Assembly: GCF_001434095.1 (NCBI RefSeq)
Contig: NZ_AZDS01000003.1
Span: 1 to 64,000 of the forward strand
DNA from: Fructilactobacillus fructivorans
Lineage (GTDB): Bacteria; Bacillota; Bacilli; Lactobacillales; Lactobacillaceae
Direction: 5' to 3'
DNA length: 64,000 nucleotides
The position numbers and the translations under genes were made by a program. Every line of letters starts with the position of its first letter. Positions within the stretch are counted from its first letter, which is position 1. The notes beneath the pieces are model-generated. The model was not told the DNA's origin. It was given only the letters and a program-made list of their open reading frames with translations, and made no database searches. Positions 1-8,542 of this stretch are shown one piece after another.

Positions 1-29
1 CCCCCTGCAAGGGTAGGACGTTGCCACGC
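1..29 (+). rRNA. rrf: 5S ribosomal RNA, 3' end (partial)
   Basis: The first 29 bases (CCCCCTGCAAGGGTAGGACG, then TTGCCACGC) match the conserved 3' end of Gram-positive 5S rRNA, including the GTAGGACGTTGCC block. A tRNA gene follows within seven bases, as is usual at the end of an rRNA operon. The 16S, 23S and most of 5S lie outside the window. Confidence 0.85.
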
Positions 30-35
30 GATTAT

Positions 36-108
36 TCCGGCATAGCTCAGTTGGTAGAGCACCTGACTGTTAATCAGGTTGTCGACGGTTCGAGCCCGCC
101 TGCCGGAG
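36..108 (+). tRNA. tRNA-Asn (GTT)
   Basis: A 73-base cloverleaf. The acceptor stem TCCGGCA/TGCCGGA pairs fully and the discriminator is G. The anticodon loop CTGTTAA sits on a CCTGA/TCAGG stem, putting anticodon GTT at 69-71. The T-loop is TTCGAGC and CCA is not encoded. It directly follows the 5S rRNA and is probably processed from the rRNA transcript. Confidence 0.95.
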
Positions 109-118
109 CTATGTCCGA

Positions 119-153
119 GTGCTAACAACAATTGTCGTTAGCACTTTTAATTT
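119..153 (+). terminator. Rho-independent terminator of the rRNA/tRNA-Asn operon
   Basis: Arms GTGCTAAC (119-126) and GTTAGCAC (137-144) form a perfect 8-bp stem, followed by TTTTAATTT. The arms resemble CIRCE half-sites but in the opposite order, and the site lies downstream of a tRNA, so a terminator is the better reading. Confidence 0.75.
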
Positions 154-164
154 ATCGTCATTTT

Positions 165-237
165 GCCGGCTTAGCTCAGCTGGTAGAGCATCGGTATCGT
201 AAACCGAGGGTCACAGGTTCAAATCCTGCAGCCGGCA
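165..237 (+). tRNA. tRNA-Thr (CGT)
   Basis: A 73-base cloverleaf with acceptor GCCGGCT/AGCCGGC and discriminator A. The stem TCGGT/ACCGA carries the loop ATCGTAA, giving anticodon CGT at 198-200. It follows the terminator of the tRNA-Asn unit, so it depends either on read-through or on a promoter between the two that is not obvious. Confidence 0.94.
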
Positions 238-338
238 TAAATCTTGTTTTATTCATTCTTAATGACGTTTGAATTCCGACATAGAAATACGAGTGAATAA
301 AAATAATAATGGATTAAATGATCCATATACATAATGAA

Positions 339-376
339 GGCATCAGAGATTATTTAATCTCTGATGCCTTTTTAAT
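339..376 (+). terminator. Rho-independent terminator
   Basis: GGCATCAGAGATTA (339-352) pairs with TAATCTCTGATGCC ending at 368, followed by TTTTTAATT. This ends the tRNA-Thr transcript. The stretch 238-338 before it shows no gene. Confidence 0.85.
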
Positions 377-408
377 TAGCCTTAATTTTTAGAATAACTT
401 GAATTGTA

Positions 409-425
409 TGTTACTTTTTATGACA
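409..425 (+). promoter_or_regulatory. GlnR operator upstream of glnR-glnA
   Basis: TGTTA (409-413), seven bases, TGACA (421-425) matches the TnrA/GlnR box TGTNA-N7-TNACA exactly. It ends seven bases before the -35 hexamer of glnR, where GlnR is known to repress its own operon under nitrogen excess in Gram-positive bacteria. Confidence 0.85.
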
Positions 426-432
426 TACTATA

Positions 433-461
433 TTGACGCTTATACCAATAACGAATAGAAT
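433..461 (+). promoter_or_regulatory. glnRA promoter
   Basis: -35 TTGACG at 433-438 and -10 TAGAAT at 456-461 with a 17-base spacer, just after the GlnR operator. A TTG at 433 opens a longer reading frame for glnR but lies inside the -35 box, so it cannot be the start. Confidence 0.8.
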
Positions 462-486
462 GGTCTCATATCAGGGAGATATGCAT

Positions 487-870
487 ATGAGTGAGAAAGT
501 ATTAAGGAAATCCTTGGCGGTTCTCCCAATGGGAACCGTGATGAAGCTTACTTCCTTATCATCCAGACAAATAAGATATTACGATGATCAGGGCCTTGTT
601 CATTCTAAACGAACCTCAGGGAACCGACGCTTATATTCATTAGAAAACGTCGATCAAATTCTTGAAATTCACAACTATTTAGTTGAGGGAATGACAATTG
701 CTCAGGTTAAGCGAGTTTTTGAAAAACAACGTCGTCGAAAAGCTTTACATGATAGTAATCAATCACTTAGTGATGAAGATGTGCGTGAGTATTTAAAGGA
801 CGATATTTTAAAGGCTGGACGCTTGTATGATGATTCTGATTTAAAGCAACAAGGCAAGTATTTAAAATAA
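487..870 (+). CDS. glnR: Nitrogen regulator GlnR (MerR family)
   Basis: 127 aa. GlnR represses the glutamine synthetase operon and other nitrogen genes when glutamine synthetase is feedback-inhibited. The MerR-type helix-turn-helix lies in the first 70 residues (SSRQIRYYDDQGLV, then the GNRRLYS wing). The charged C-terminal tail is the part that contacts GlnA in the family. The ATG at 487 was chosen because GGGAGA (475-480) lies six bases upstream; an ATG at 481 has too little spacing and a TTG at 433 lies in the promoter. glnA follows 12 bases after the stop, so the two form an operon. Confidence 0.95.
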   Translation: MSEKVLRKSLAVLPMGTVMKLTSLSSRQIRYYDDQGLVHSKRTSGNRRLYSLENVDQILEIHNYLVEGMTIAQVKRVFEKQRRRKALHDSNQSLSDEDVREYLKDDILKAGRLYDDSDLKQQGKYLK

Positions 871-882
871 GGGAGATTACTT

Positions 883-2223
883 ATGGTACATGATTATACA
901 AAAGACGACATTCGCCAGATGGTAAAAGATGAAGATGTACGATTTATCAGATTAATGTTCACTGATTTAATGGGTAGCATCAAAAATGTTGAAGTTCCCG
1001 TTAACCAATTGGACAAGGTATTGGATGGGAAGATTATGTTTGATGGTTCTTCAATTGACGGATTCGTTCGCATTGAGGAAAGTGATATGTATCTTATCCC
1101 AGATCTCTCAACATGGATGGTATTTCCATGGGGTGATGAACACGGCAAAGTTGCTCGTCTAACATGTAGTGTTCATACTTCAGATGGCGAAGTATTCGCT
1201 GGTGATCCAAGAAACAACTTGATTCGTGTTCTTGGTGAAATGAAAGAAATGGGCTTTTCCAACTTTAACATTGGTCCAGAGCCTGAATTCTTCCTATTCA
1301 AGATGGATGATAAGGGTAACCCTACTACTGAATTAAATGATCATGGAAGTTACTTTGACCTTGCACCAATGGATCTGGCAGCCAACATTCGTCGTGATAT
1401 GGTTTTAGAACTTGAAAACATGGGCTTTCGGGTTGAAGCTTCTCATCATGAAGTTGCATCTGGCCAACATGAAATTGACTTCCAGTATGATAATGCGGTT
1501 GTAACTGCTGACCACATCCAAACCTTTAAGTTAGTTGTGAAAACCGTTGCTAGAAAATACGGCTTATATGCAACCTTTATGCCAAAACCCTTAAATGGTA
1601 TTAACGGATCAGGAATGCACATTAACATGTCATTATTTGATAAAGATGGCGATAACGTCTTTTACGATAAAGATGGTGACCTTCAGTTGTCACAAACGGC
1701 ATATTACTTCTTAGGTGGACTTTTAAAGCACGCTAAGGCATTAACAGCCGTATGTAACCCAATCGTTAACTCATACAAGCGTCTAGTTCCTGGATTTGAA
1801 GCTCCTGTCTACGTGGCATGGTCTGCATCCAACCGTTCACCATTAGTTCGAGTTCCAGCCAGCCGTGGCTTAAGTACTAGACTTGAACTTAGAAGTGTTG
1901 ATCCTTCAGCTAACCCATACTTAGCAATTGCTTCAATTCTTGAAGCTGGATTAGATGGAATCAAGAATAAAATTGAACCAGGTGAACCAATTGACCGTAA
2001 CATTTACCACATGGATGGTCAGGAACGTAAGTTAGACCACATTGAAAACTTACCTTCTACTCTTCATAACGCACTAAAAGCCTATGAAGCCGATCCACTC
2101 ATGAAGAAGGCCATGGGTCCTCACATGTACCAAAACTATTTGGACGCTAAAAACATGGAATGGAATGCTTACAGACAAAACGTTTCTCAATGGGAACGAG
2201 ACAGATACTTGGATATGCTATAA
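883..2223 (+). CDS. glnA: Type I glutamine synthetase
   Basis: 446 aa, the normal GSI-alpha length. It condenses glutamate and ammonia with ATP to glutamine and works as a cytoplasmic dodecamer. Visible are the beta-grasp motif FDGSSIDGF, the metal-site segment EPEFFLF, the ATP-binding stretch [15 protein letters not shown], the substrate loop [12 protein letters not shown] and the C-terminal end [12 protein letters not shown], which in this family takes part in feedback inhibition and GlnR binding. A strong GGGAGA lies seven bases before the ATG. It is the second gene of glnRA and is followed by a terminator. Confidence 0.98.
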   Translation: MVHDYTKDDIRQMVKDEDVRFIRLMFTDLMGSIKNVEVPVNQLDKVLDGKIMFDGSSIDGFVRIEESDMYLIPDLSTWMVFPWGDEHGKVARLTCSVHTSDGEVFAGDPRNNLIRVLGEMKEMGFSNFNIGPEPEFFLFKMDDKGNPTTELNDHGSYFDLAPMDLAANIRRDMVLELENMGFRVEASHHEVASGQHEIDFQYDNAVVTADHIQTFKLVVKTVARKYGLYATFMPKPLNGINGSGMHINMSLFDKDGDNVFYDKDGDLQLSQTAYYFLGGLLKHAKALTAVCNPIVNSYKRLVPGFEAPVYVAWSASNRSPLVRVPASRGLSTRLELRSVDPSANPYLAIASILEAGLDGIKNKIEPGEPIDRNIYHMDGQERKLDHIENLPSTLHNALKAYEADPLMKKAMGPHMYQNYLDAKNMEWNAYRQNVSQWERDRYLDML

Positions 2224-2255
2224 AAAAACATCAACTTTTTGTTGATGTTTAAAGG
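2224..2255 (+). terminator. glnRA terminator
   Basis: AACATCAAC (2227-2235), loop TTTTT, GTTGATGTT (2241-2249), with an A-run before and a short T-run after. It also faces the end of mscL and may act on both strands. Confidence 0.7.
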
Positions 2256-2260
2256 GAAAT

Positions 2261-2629
2261 TTATTTTTTAAGCAGTTTAATAATTTCTGCAAGATATTGA
2301 TCAGTAAGGCTCGGTTCTTGAGCCTTCTTTTCTTGTTTTTTGTTAGATAATTTATTAATGAATTTAATTAATAAAAACACTATAAAAGCAATCAATAAGA
2401 AATTAATTACCGAATTTAGAAACAACCCATACTTTATCTTCGCCTTACCAACGGTAATTGCCAGAGATGAAAGATCGATTTTTCCTAAGAATAGGCCAAT
2501 AAACGGATTAAAAATATTATTAACCAATGACGTTACGATGGAAGTAAAGGCAGACCCAACGATAATTCCAATGGCCATGTCGATAACATTTCCACGTGAT
2601 ATAAATTCTTTAAATTCCTTAAACAACAT
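2261..2629 (-). CDS. mscL: Large-conductance mechanosensitive channel MscL
   Basis: 122 aa, typical for MscL. It is a homopentameric membrane valve that opens under hypo-osmotic shock. The N-terminal helix and the first membrane segment ([20 protein letters not shown]) carry the family signature; the second membrane segment is [15 protein letters not shown], followed by a short charged tail. The start was moved inward to the ATG at 2629, which has GGAAG just upstream on the minus strand; the longer frame runs into the divergent dtpT promoter. It is a single gene, convergent with glnA and divergent from dtpT. Confidence 0.95.
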   Translation of the reverse strand: MLFKEFKEFISRGNVIDMAIGIIVGSAFTSIVTSLVNNIFNPFIGLFLGKIDLSSLAITVGKAKIKYGLFLNSVINFLLIAFIVFLLIKFINKLSNKKQEKKAQEPSLTDQYLAEIIKLLKK

Positions 2630-2686
2630 ATCTACTTCCTTTTCCTTGATAATCACTATTCTAACAAATTTTTTGTCGAAATATGA

Positions 2687-2715
2687 TTGTAAATGAAAAT
2701 CAAGAATGGTATTAT
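2687..2715 (+). promoter_or_regulatory. dtpT promoter
   Basis: -35 TTGTAA (2687-2692), 17-base spacer, -10 TATTAT (2710-2715) preceded by TGG, an extended -10. Confidence 0.6.
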
Positions 2716-2753
2716 TTCTGATAATTGTTAAAAGATTGACAGGAGGAGATTTT

Positions 2754-4238
2754 ATGGACGGACAAGGCGAGAAAAGTCTCGACCATGCGTTCTTTGGACA
2801 GCCAAAGGGGCTGCAAACACTGTTCTTCACTGAAATGTGGGAACGATTTAGTTACTATGGGATGCGTGCAATTCTTCTGTACTACATGTATTTCTCAGTT
2901 GCAAAGGGTGGATTAGGATTCTCTCCAACCACCGCAGCTTCAGTTATGGCGATTTACGGTTCACTGGTATTTCTAACCTCAGTTTTAGGTGGTTATCTAA
3001 GTGACCGGGTCTGGGGTAGTCGAAAGACCGTTCTATACGGTGGAATTTTAATCATGTTTGGTCACGTGGTCTTGTCGTTACCATTTGGCGCCGGAGCATT
3101 ATTTATTTCGATCGTATTAATCACCGTTGGTACTGGGCTTTTAAAACCAAATGTTTCTGAAATGGTTGGTGCTCTGTATGGTGAAAATGATCCAAGGCGA
3201 GATACCGGATTTACGATTTTTGTTTTTGGAATTAACTTAGGATCATTTATAGCTCCAATCCTAGTCGGAACCGTTGGAATGGACTTTAACTTCCACGCTG
3301 GGTTCTCACTGGCTGCGATTGGAATGTTCTTTGCTTTAATTTACTACTACTTCAGTGGTAAAAAGACTTTGAGTATCGATGGCTTGTATCCAAGTGATCC
3401 CTTAGAACCAGACGATTTAAATCGGTTAGTTCTTGAAATCATTGGTGGCTTAGCTGTCTTTGCTGCTATCATCGCAGGAATGTGGTACTTCAAGGTTTTG
3501 AGCATTGATAACTTTGTTTTGTTATTAAGTATCATTGCAATCTTAACTCCCATTATTTACTTTGTTGTTATTTTGCGGAGTAAGAAGGTTACGAAGACCG
3601 AGCATTCACGGGTCTTAGCTTACATCCCATTATTTATCGCTGCGGCGGTATTCTGGGCAATTGAAGAACAAGGATCAGTTGTTTTAGCTTTATTTGCTGA
3701 AAATCAGACTAATAATAACTTAGGATTTCTTCATATTAATGCAACGTGGTATCAGTCATTAAACCCATTATTTATTATGATTTATACACCACTCTTTGCA
3801 TTCTTGTGGACCTATCTTGCAAAGAGAAAAGATGAACCAAGTTCACCAGCTAAGTTTACTTGGGGAATGTTTTTCGCCGGACTGTCATACTTATTCATGA
3901 TCATTCCAATCTTCTTGTTTGGATCATCTGCTAAGGTTAGTCCACTTTGGTTAATTGGTAGTTGGGCCATTGTTGAAATTGCTGAAATGTTGATTTCTCC
4001 AATTGGTTTATCAGTTACCACTAAACTTGCTCCTAAGGCATTTGAGTCACAGATGATGAGTATGTGGTTCTTAGCTGATGCTGCTGGTCAGGCCGTTAAC
4101 TCACAAATTGTTAAGTTCTATACTCCTGGACATGAAATTGCATACTTCGGGATTGTTGGACTGGTTGCCATCGCATTTGGGGTTGTCTTACTATTGATGA
4201 TCAAACCAGTTAAGAAGTTAATGGATGGAGTCAATTAA
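2754..4238 (+). CDS. dtpT: Proton-dependent di/tripeptide transporter (POT family)
   Basis: 494 aa membrane protein with about 12-14 hydrophobic segments. The family motif [18 protein letters not shown] near residue 25 carries the ExxER proton-coupling residues, and [14 protein letters not shown] and [13 protein letters not shown] are also typical of POT/PTR2 carriers such as lactococcal DtpT. It imports di- and tripeptides with protons, matching the peptide-dependent growth of lactic acid bacteria. The start at 2754 follows a perfect AGGAGG at 2741; an upstream in-frame ATG has no ribosome site. Confidence 0.95.
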   Translation: MDGQGEKSLDHAFFGQPKGLQTLFFTEMWERFSYYGMRAILLYYMYFSVAKGGLGFSPTTAASVMAIYGSLVFLTSVLGGYLSDRVWGSRKTVLYGGILIMFGHVVLSLPFGAGALFISIVLITVGTGLLKPNVSEMVGALYGENDPRRDTGFTIFVFGINLGSFIAPILVGTVGMDFNFHAGFSLAAIGMFFALIYYYFSGKKTLSIDGLYPSDPLEPDDLNRLVLEIIGGLAVFAAIIAGMWYFKVLSIDNFVLLLSIIAILTPIIYFVVILRSKKVTKTEHSRVLAYIPLFIAAAVFWAIEEQGSVVLALFAENQTNNNLGFLHINATWYQSLNPLFIMIYTPLFAFLWTYLAKRKDEPSSPAKFTWGMFFAGLSYLFMIIPIFLFGSSAKVSPLWLIGSWAIVEIAEMLISPIGLSVTTKLAPKAFESQMMSMWFLADAAGQAVNSQIVKFYTPGHEIAYFGIVGLVAIAFGVVLLLMIKPVKKLMDGVN

Positions 4239-4251
4239 AATCACGATAATG

Positions 4252-4285
4252 AAAGGCGCTGTAAAGTTAGCGTCTTTTATTTTTT
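4252..4285 (+). terminator. dtpT terminator
   Basis: AAAGGCGCT (4252-4260) pairs with AGCGTCTTT (4269-4277) with one G-T wobble; a T-run follows. Confidence 0.65.
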
Positions 4286-4297
4286 GCAAAAAAGGTG

Positions 4298-4326
4298 TTG
4301 ACGAAACCATCATTTCCGTGTAATAT
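4298..4326 (+). promoter_or_regulatory. Promoter of tRNA-Tyr/tRNA-Gln
   Basis: -35 TTGACG (4298-4303), 17-base spacer, -10 TAATAT (4321-4326), about 40 bases upstream of tRNA-Tyr. Confidence 0.75.
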
Positions 4327-4367
4327 AATAAACGTTGATTCGTTGCTACGAATTACTCATTTATTAT

Positions 4368-4450
4368 GGAGGGGTAGCGAAGTCTGGCTAAACGCGGCGG
4401 ACTGTAAATCCGCTCCTTCGGGTTCGGTGGTTCGAATCCACTCCCCTCCA
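4368..4450 (+). tRNA. tRNA-Tyr (GTA)
   Basis: 83 bases with a long variable arm, as expected for tRNA-Tyr. Acceptor GGAGGGG/CCCCTCC, discriminator A. Stem GCGGA/TCCGC with loop CTGTAAA gives anticodon GTA at 4404-4406. Confidence 0.95.
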
Positions 4451-4458
4451 TTAATTCT

Positions 4459-4530
4459 TGGGCTATAGCCAAGTGGTAAGGCAACAGGTTTTGATCCTGT
4501 GATGCGCTGGTTCGAACCCAGCTAGCCCAA
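4459..4530 (+). tRNA. tRNA-Gln (TTG)
   Basis: 72 bases. Acceptor TGGGCTA/TAGCCCA, discriminator A. Stem ACAGG/CCTGT with loop TTTTGAT gives anticodon TTG at 4491-4493. Eight bases after tRNA-Tyr, in one transcript. Confidence 0.95.
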
Positions 4531-4539
4531 TACTAATTA

Positions 4540-4586
4540 TTGGTGTAAAATCGACTAACAGATGTTAGTCGATTTTTTTATACCAA
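4540..4586 (+). terminator. Terminator of the tRNA-Tyr/Gln unit, extended hairpin
   Basis: The core is TCGACTAACA (4551-4560) paired with TGTTAGTCGA (4563-4572), followed by seven T. The pairing continues outward from TTGGT (4540-4544) to ACCAA (4582-4586), so the extended hairpin ends at the ribosome binding site of the next gene (AGGTAGGAG). Confidence 0.8.
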
Positions 4587-4599
4587 GGTAGGAGTAATT

Positions 4600-5301
4600 A
4601 TGACAGTACCTGTTTATATTAAGATTCACGATGATATCAAGAACAAGATTGAGAATGGGAGCTGGAAAGTAGGGACCGGAATTCCTTCTGAAAGGAAATT
4701 GTCCGAACAGTATGGGGTTAGTCGGATGACATTTAGACAGGCTGTGCAAGCGCTTGTTGAGGATGGTATTTTAAAACGTGTGGCCGGATCAGGAACATAT
4801 GTTACCAATCAAAAGGTGCAAGAGAAGATGTCAGGAGTCACGAGCTTTACTAACATCATGCTGGCACAAGGCAAACAACCCTCCACTAAAACGCTATCGT
4901 ATAAGATTGTGGAACCAACCTTTAAGGAAGCTTCCGTCCTGGGACTTAGTCAGGATGATCGAGTGCTGCGCATGAATCGGATTCGCTATGGTGATGAGGT
5001 ACCAATTTGTTACGAGGTGGCGGCGGTTAATGCTTCCATGGTCGAAGGATTAAGTGAAGAAGATGTCTCAAGTTCTCTGTATCGTTCTTTAGAGGATAAG
5101 AAGGGCCTTCGTCCAAGAAGTGCGAAACAGTTTATCTCGGCCATTTTAGCTACTGATCGGATTGCAGAGTTACTTGACATTGATGCAAAGGCCCCAATCC
5201 TAAAATTAAAGCAGATTTCCTATCTCCAAAATCAGCAACCATTTGAATTTGTTCAAACTCAGTATGCGGCCGAACGATTTGAGTTTTATTTAAATAAATA
5301 A
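4600..5301 (+). CDS. GntR-family regulator, HutC/UTRA type
   Basis: 233 aa. The N-terminal winged helix-turn-helix (residues 1-70, with GIPSERKLSEQYGVSRMT and a GSGTYV wing) is followed by a UTRA ligand domain (about 90-230), so it belongs to the HutC subfamily like NagR, TreR and DasR. These bind sugar phosphates or small metabolites and usually repress a neighbouring operon. No sugar gene lies next to it: tRNAs are upstream and a convergent tagA is downstream, so the target is unknown. Ribosome site AGGTAGGAG sits just after the tRNA terminator hairpin. Confidence 0.85.
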   Translation: MTVPVYIKIHDDIKNKIENGSWKVGTGIPSERKLSEQYGVSRMTFRQAVQALVEDGILKRVAGSGTYVTNQKVQEKMSGVTSFTNIMLAQGKQPSTKTLSYKIVEPTFKEASVLGLSQDDRVLRMNRIRYGDEVPICYEVAAVNASMVEGLSEEDVSSSLYRSLEDKKGLRPRSAKQFISAILATDRIAELLDIDAKAPILKLKQISYLQNQQPFEFVQTQYAAERFEFYLNK

Positions 5302-5325
5302 AAAACGGACCCGCAAGTGGATCCG
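5300..5325 (-). terminator. tagA terminator (minus strand)
   Basis: CGGACCC (5306-5312) pairs with GGATCCG (5319-5325) with one G-T wobble; on the minus strand six T follow. It serves tagA. No T-run follows on the plus strand. Confidence 0.65.
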
Positions 5326-5337
5326 CTCTGGATGAGA

Positions 5338-6072
5338 TTATTTCTCATCCTTTTTTTGTTTTCTAACTAATTTTAAGAATTCTGGAATTGCTAGCATCCG
5401 TTTGAAACGGGTGGGCTGCTTGATTAGGCGATACAACCACTCAATGTGATGATCAATCCAAAATTGTGGCGCTCTTTGGGTGTGACCAGCGAGCACGTCG
5501 AAACTACCACCAACGCCAATCCATAAGCCGTTGTTTTTGTTTCTGTACTTCTCAATGAACTCCTCTTGGAAGGGGAATCCAGTGGCCACAAAGATCATGT
5601 CAACATCATGACTTTCGATGGTGCTAACAATGGGAGTTTCATTTTTGAAATAACCATCCTGCATTCCAACAATGTTTAAATTGGGGTAGTTAACCGCTAG
5701 AATTTTGCGGAGGTCAAACACCACCTCTGGTTTAGCGCCCAGAAAGTACGCTGATTTGTTGTTCTGATTACCCCATTCTAATAAGCGGCAAAAAATATCA
5801 TAACCGGTAATTCTTTCGGGAATGGGATCATTCAACATTTGGGCTCCTTTAATAATTCCAATTCCATCTGGAGCGACATAAGTGGCTGATTTCAGAATTT
5901 TTTGGTATTGAGGATGATGATCCGCATACACCACAATTTCTGGATTAGCCGTTACCACAAACGTGTTTTTGTGATCATTAATACGAGCTTCAATTGTCCT
6001 CATAAAATCATTGAAAGTCGTGTTAACAAAGGGAATTGAGACGATGTCGGTGGTCTTAAATTTAGGGGTCAT
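5338..6072 (-). CDS. tagA: N-acetylmannosaminyltransferase TagA (WecG/TagA/CpsF family)
   Basis: 244 aa. TagA adds ManNAc to GlcNAc-PP-undecaprenol, the second step of the wall teichoic acid linkage unit, on the inner membrane face. The family blocks are visible: VTANPEIVVYA, the catalytic-region APDGIGI, ITGYD, and near the C-terminus WIGVGGSFDVLAGHTQRAP with a basic tail that in the family mediates membrane contact. The ribosome site is AAGGAAGG before the ATG. It stands alone; tagO, which supplies its acceptor, is at 52971 and an LCP ligase at 13849. Confidence 0.92.
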   Translation of the reverse strand: MTPKFKTTDIVSIPFVNTTFNDFMRTIEARINDHKNTFVVTANPEIVVYADHHPQYQKILKSATYVAPDGIGIIKGAQMLNDPIPERITGYDIFCRLLEWGNQNNKSAYFLGAKPEVVFDLRKILAVNYPNLNIVGMQDGYFKNETPIVSTIESHDVDMIFVATGFPFQEEFIEKYRNKNNGLWIGVGGSFDVLAGHTQRAPQFWIDHHIEWLYRLIKQPTRFKRMLAIPEFLKLVRKQKKDEK

Positions 6073-6099
6073 TTGATATCCTTCCTTAGGTTGAATTTG

Positions 6100-6108
6100 T
6101 GATACAAT
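6100..6108 (+). promoter_or_regulatory. Extended -10 promoter of pncB-nadE
   Basis: TGATACAAT: TG (6100-6101), one base, TACAAT (6103-6108). No good -35 is seen, which is tolerated with an extended -10. Confidence 0.5.
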
Positions 6109-6156
6109 GTGACTTAAGTAACAGTGTCTTAGCTTCTAGCTAAAGGAGATTTAAAA

Positions 6157-7623
6157 ATGTCAACATTAAGAGATCCTGATAATTTAACTTTACACACTGA
6201 TGATTATGAAATCAATATGATGGCAACTTACTTTGAGAAACACATGCAAAATCGCCATGCGGTTTTTGAAGTGTTTTTCAGAGACATGCCATTTGGAAAT
6301 GGTTACGCCGTGTTTGCTGGATTAAAGCATATCATTGAGTACATTAATCACATTCACTTTACCGAAGACGATATTAATTATCTAAAATCAGTTGGAGATT
6401 ATTCCGATGAATTTTTGGATTACTTACGGAACTTTAAATTTACCGGAACCGTTCGTTCGGCGGTTGAAGGTGACCTGGTTTATAACAATGAACCAATCGT
6501 CCAAGTTGAGGGAACGATTGCGGAGTGCCAGTTGGTTGAAACTGCCATTTTAAACATGGTGAACTACCAGACACTAATTGCAACTAAGGCTGCCCGGATT
6601 CGTATGATAGCGGGTGATGATCCGCTAATGGAATTCGGTAGTCGAAGAGCTCAAGAAGTTTCTGCCGCACTGTGGGGAACGCGAGCTGCTTACATTGGTG
6701 GTTTTAATGCCACTTCTAACGTGTTAGCTGGTAAAGAATTCGGCATTCCGGTTAGTGGAACAATGGCGCACTCGTTGATCGAATCGTTTGGAAATGACTA
6801 CGATGCCTTCATGGCATATGCTCAGACGCATAAGAACTGCACCTTTTTGTTAGATACCTTTGATACCATCAAAAGTGGAGTTCCTAATGCCATTAAGGTT
6901 GCTAAAAAGATGGGTAATAAAATTAACTTTGAGGGAGTTCGAATTGACTCCGGTGATATGGCTTATCTATCCAAACGAGTTAGAGAAATGCTGGATGACG
7001 CTGGTTTTAAAGACGTCAAGATCGTCGCTTCCAATGATTTAGATGAGTATACCATTAGCAGTTTGAAGATGCAGAATGCTAAAATTGATTCATGGGGAGT
7101 TGGAACCAAGTTAATTACGGCCTTTGATCAACCCGCACTGGGAGCAGTTTACAAACTGGTTTCAGTTGAGGATGAACAGGGTCACATGGTTGATACCATC
7201 AAGCTTTCTAACAATGCTGAAAAGGTTTCAACTCCTGGAAAGAAGCAGGTTTGGAGAATCACTGAAAAAGATGATGGGAAGTCCGAGGGTGATTACATCA
7301 CCCTTGCTGGGGAAGATCCACAAGAACAGTCGTCATTGTTCATGTTTCATCCCCATTTCACTTACATCAATAAGACCATTAAAAACTTTAATGCTAAGCC
7401 ACTCCTTAAAGATATTTTTAAAGATGGAAAACAGGTTTATTCTTTGCCATCATTAGAAGATACCAAGCAACATGCCACGGACTCACTCGGAGCTTTGTGG
7501 CCTGAATACAAGCGTCAACTTAATCCACAAGATTATCCGGTTGACCTTTCTAAGAAAGCTTGGGATCACAAGATGAATTTGATTAATCAGATTCATAATG
7601 GGGTTGAACAAAAATTAGAGTAG
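6157..7623 (+). CDS. pncB: Nicotinate phosphoribosyltransferase
   Basis: 488 aa, the length of the Gram-positive form. It converts nicotinate and PRPP to nicotinate mononucleotide, the entry of the Preiss-Handler NAD salvage route, needed because most lactobacilli cannot make NAD from aspartate. Conserved segments are LHTDDYEINMMATYF at the N-terminus, MEFGSRRAQ near residue 160, GTMAHSLI with the likely phosphorylated-His region, and VRIDSGDMAYLSK. Ribosome site AAAGGAGA. nadE follows directly, so the two steps are co-expressed. Confidence 0.97.
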   Translation: MSTLRDPDNLTLHTDDYEINMMATYFEKHMQNRHAVFEVFFRDMPFGNGYAVFAGLKHIIEYINHIHFTEDDINYLKSVGDYSDEFLDYLRNFKFTGTVRSAVEGDLVYNNEPIVQVEGTIAECQLVETAILNMVNYQTLIATKAARIRMIAGDDPLMEFGSRRAQEVSAALWGTRAAYIGGFNATSNVLAGKEFGIPVSGTMAHSLIESFGNDYDAFMAYAQTHKNCTFLLDTFDTIKSGVPNAIKVAKKMGNKINFEGVRIDSGDMAYLSKRVREMLDDAGFKDVKIVASNDLDEYTISSLKMQNAKIDSWGVGTKLITAFDQPALGAVYKLVSVEDEQGHMVDTIKLSNNAEKVSTPGKKQVWRITEKDDGKSEGDYITLAGEDPQEQSSLFMFHPHFTYINKTIKNFNAKPLLKDIFKDGKQVYSLPSLEDTKQHATDSLGALWPEYKRQLNPQDYPVDLSKKAWDHKMNLINQIHNGVEQKLE

Positions 7624-7632
7624 GTGAGTACG

Positions 7633-8472
7633 ATGGATGAAAAGCAAAAACAACTTCAAAAACAAATTATTGATGATTTAAAGGTGCATCCAAAGATTGA
7701 TCCAGAAACCGAGATTCGTCGTAGCGTTGATTTTATCAAGAATTACGTTCAAAAGAATTCCTTTATTAAGTCGGTTGTGCTAGGAATTTCTGGTGGGCAA
7801 GATTCGACTTTAACCGGAAAATTAGCCGCCATGGCCATGAACGAGTTAAGGGAGGAAACGGAAGATACGGAGTACCAATTCATTGCCGTTCGACTTCCTT
7901 ATGGTGAACAGGCTGATGAATCCGATGCGATGGAAGCCATTGATTTCATGGATGCTGATCGTGTGGAACGTGTCAACATCAAGGCATCGGTTGACTCGAT
8001 GGTGAAAGCGGTGGAAGCCAATGGTGATTCTATTTCAGACTTTAATAAGGGTAACATTAAGGCTCGAACTAGGATGATTGCTCAGTTTACGATTGCTGGT
8101 GCCAATCAAGGAATTGTCCTTGGAACTGATCATGCTGCCGAGGCGGTTACTGGATTTTATACCAAATTTGGGGATGGAGCTTCAGATATTGTTCCTATTT
8201 GGCGTTTAGACAAGCGTCAAGGACGCGCTTTGTTGGAATATCTTGGTGCTCCTAAACACCTTTACGAGAAGACCCCAACGGCTGATCTCGAGGACGACCG
8301 TCCGTCACTTCCAGATGAGAAGGCACTAGGGGTCAGTTATAAAAATATTGATGACTTCTTGGAGGGGAAAGATATTAGTTCAGACGCAGCTCAAGTCATT
8401 GAAAACTGGTATTTGAAAACCCAACATAAGCGTCACCTTCCAATTAATGTTTATGACACATTTTGGAAATAA
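7633..8472 (+). CDS. nadE: Ammonia-dependent NAD synthetase
   Basis: 279 aa from the ATG at 7633. It amidates deamido-NAD to NAD, the last salvage step. The ATP-pyrophosphatase P-loop SGGQDST lies near residue 50; GNIKARTRM and [21 protein letters not shown] are the deamido-NAD sites. No glutaminase domain is present, so ammonia is the donor. The start is a choice between GTG at 7624, immediately after the pncB stop, and ATG at 7633; AGGTGA at 7622-7627 favours 7633. Confidence 0.96.
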   Translation: MDEKQKQLQKQIIDDLKVHPKIDPETEIRRSVDFIKNYVQKNSFIKSVVLGISGGQDSTLTGKLAAMAMNELREETEDTEYQFIAVRLPYGEQADESDAMEAIDFMDADRVERVNIKASVDSMVKAVEANGDSISDFNKGNIKARTRMIAQFTIAGANQGIVLGTDHAAEAVTGFYTKFGDGASDIVPIWRLDKRQGRALLEYLGAPKHLYEKTPTADLEDDRPSLPDEKALGVSYKNIDDFLEGKDISSDAAQVIENWYLKTQHKRHLPINVYDTFWK

Positions 8473-8489
8473 GTAAATGTAAGTGTACT

Positions 8490-8522
8490 AAACTCCGTTA
8501 ATTATTTAATGGAGTTTTTCTT
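8490..8522 (+). terminator. pncB-nadE terminator
   Basis: AAACTCC (8490-8496) pairs with GGAGTTT (8511-8517), with an inner TTAA/TTTAA extension; a T-rich tail follows. Confidence 0.8.
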
Positions 8523-8542
8523 TGAAGGAAGATGATTAAGAG

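Noticed and set aside
117-145. CIRCE-like repeat near the tRNAs
   Set aside because: The halves are in the reverse order (GAGTGCTAA first) and are followed by T residues after a tRNA, so it is a terminator.
894-2003. Antisense open frames inside glnA and similar frames inside groEL, rplJ, rplL and others
   Set aside because: They are shadows of conserved coding sequences, lack ribosome sites and encode no recognisable protein.
2340-2696. 118-aa plus-strand open frame opposite mscL
   Set aside because: It is the reverse strand of mscL and has no Shine-Dalgarno.
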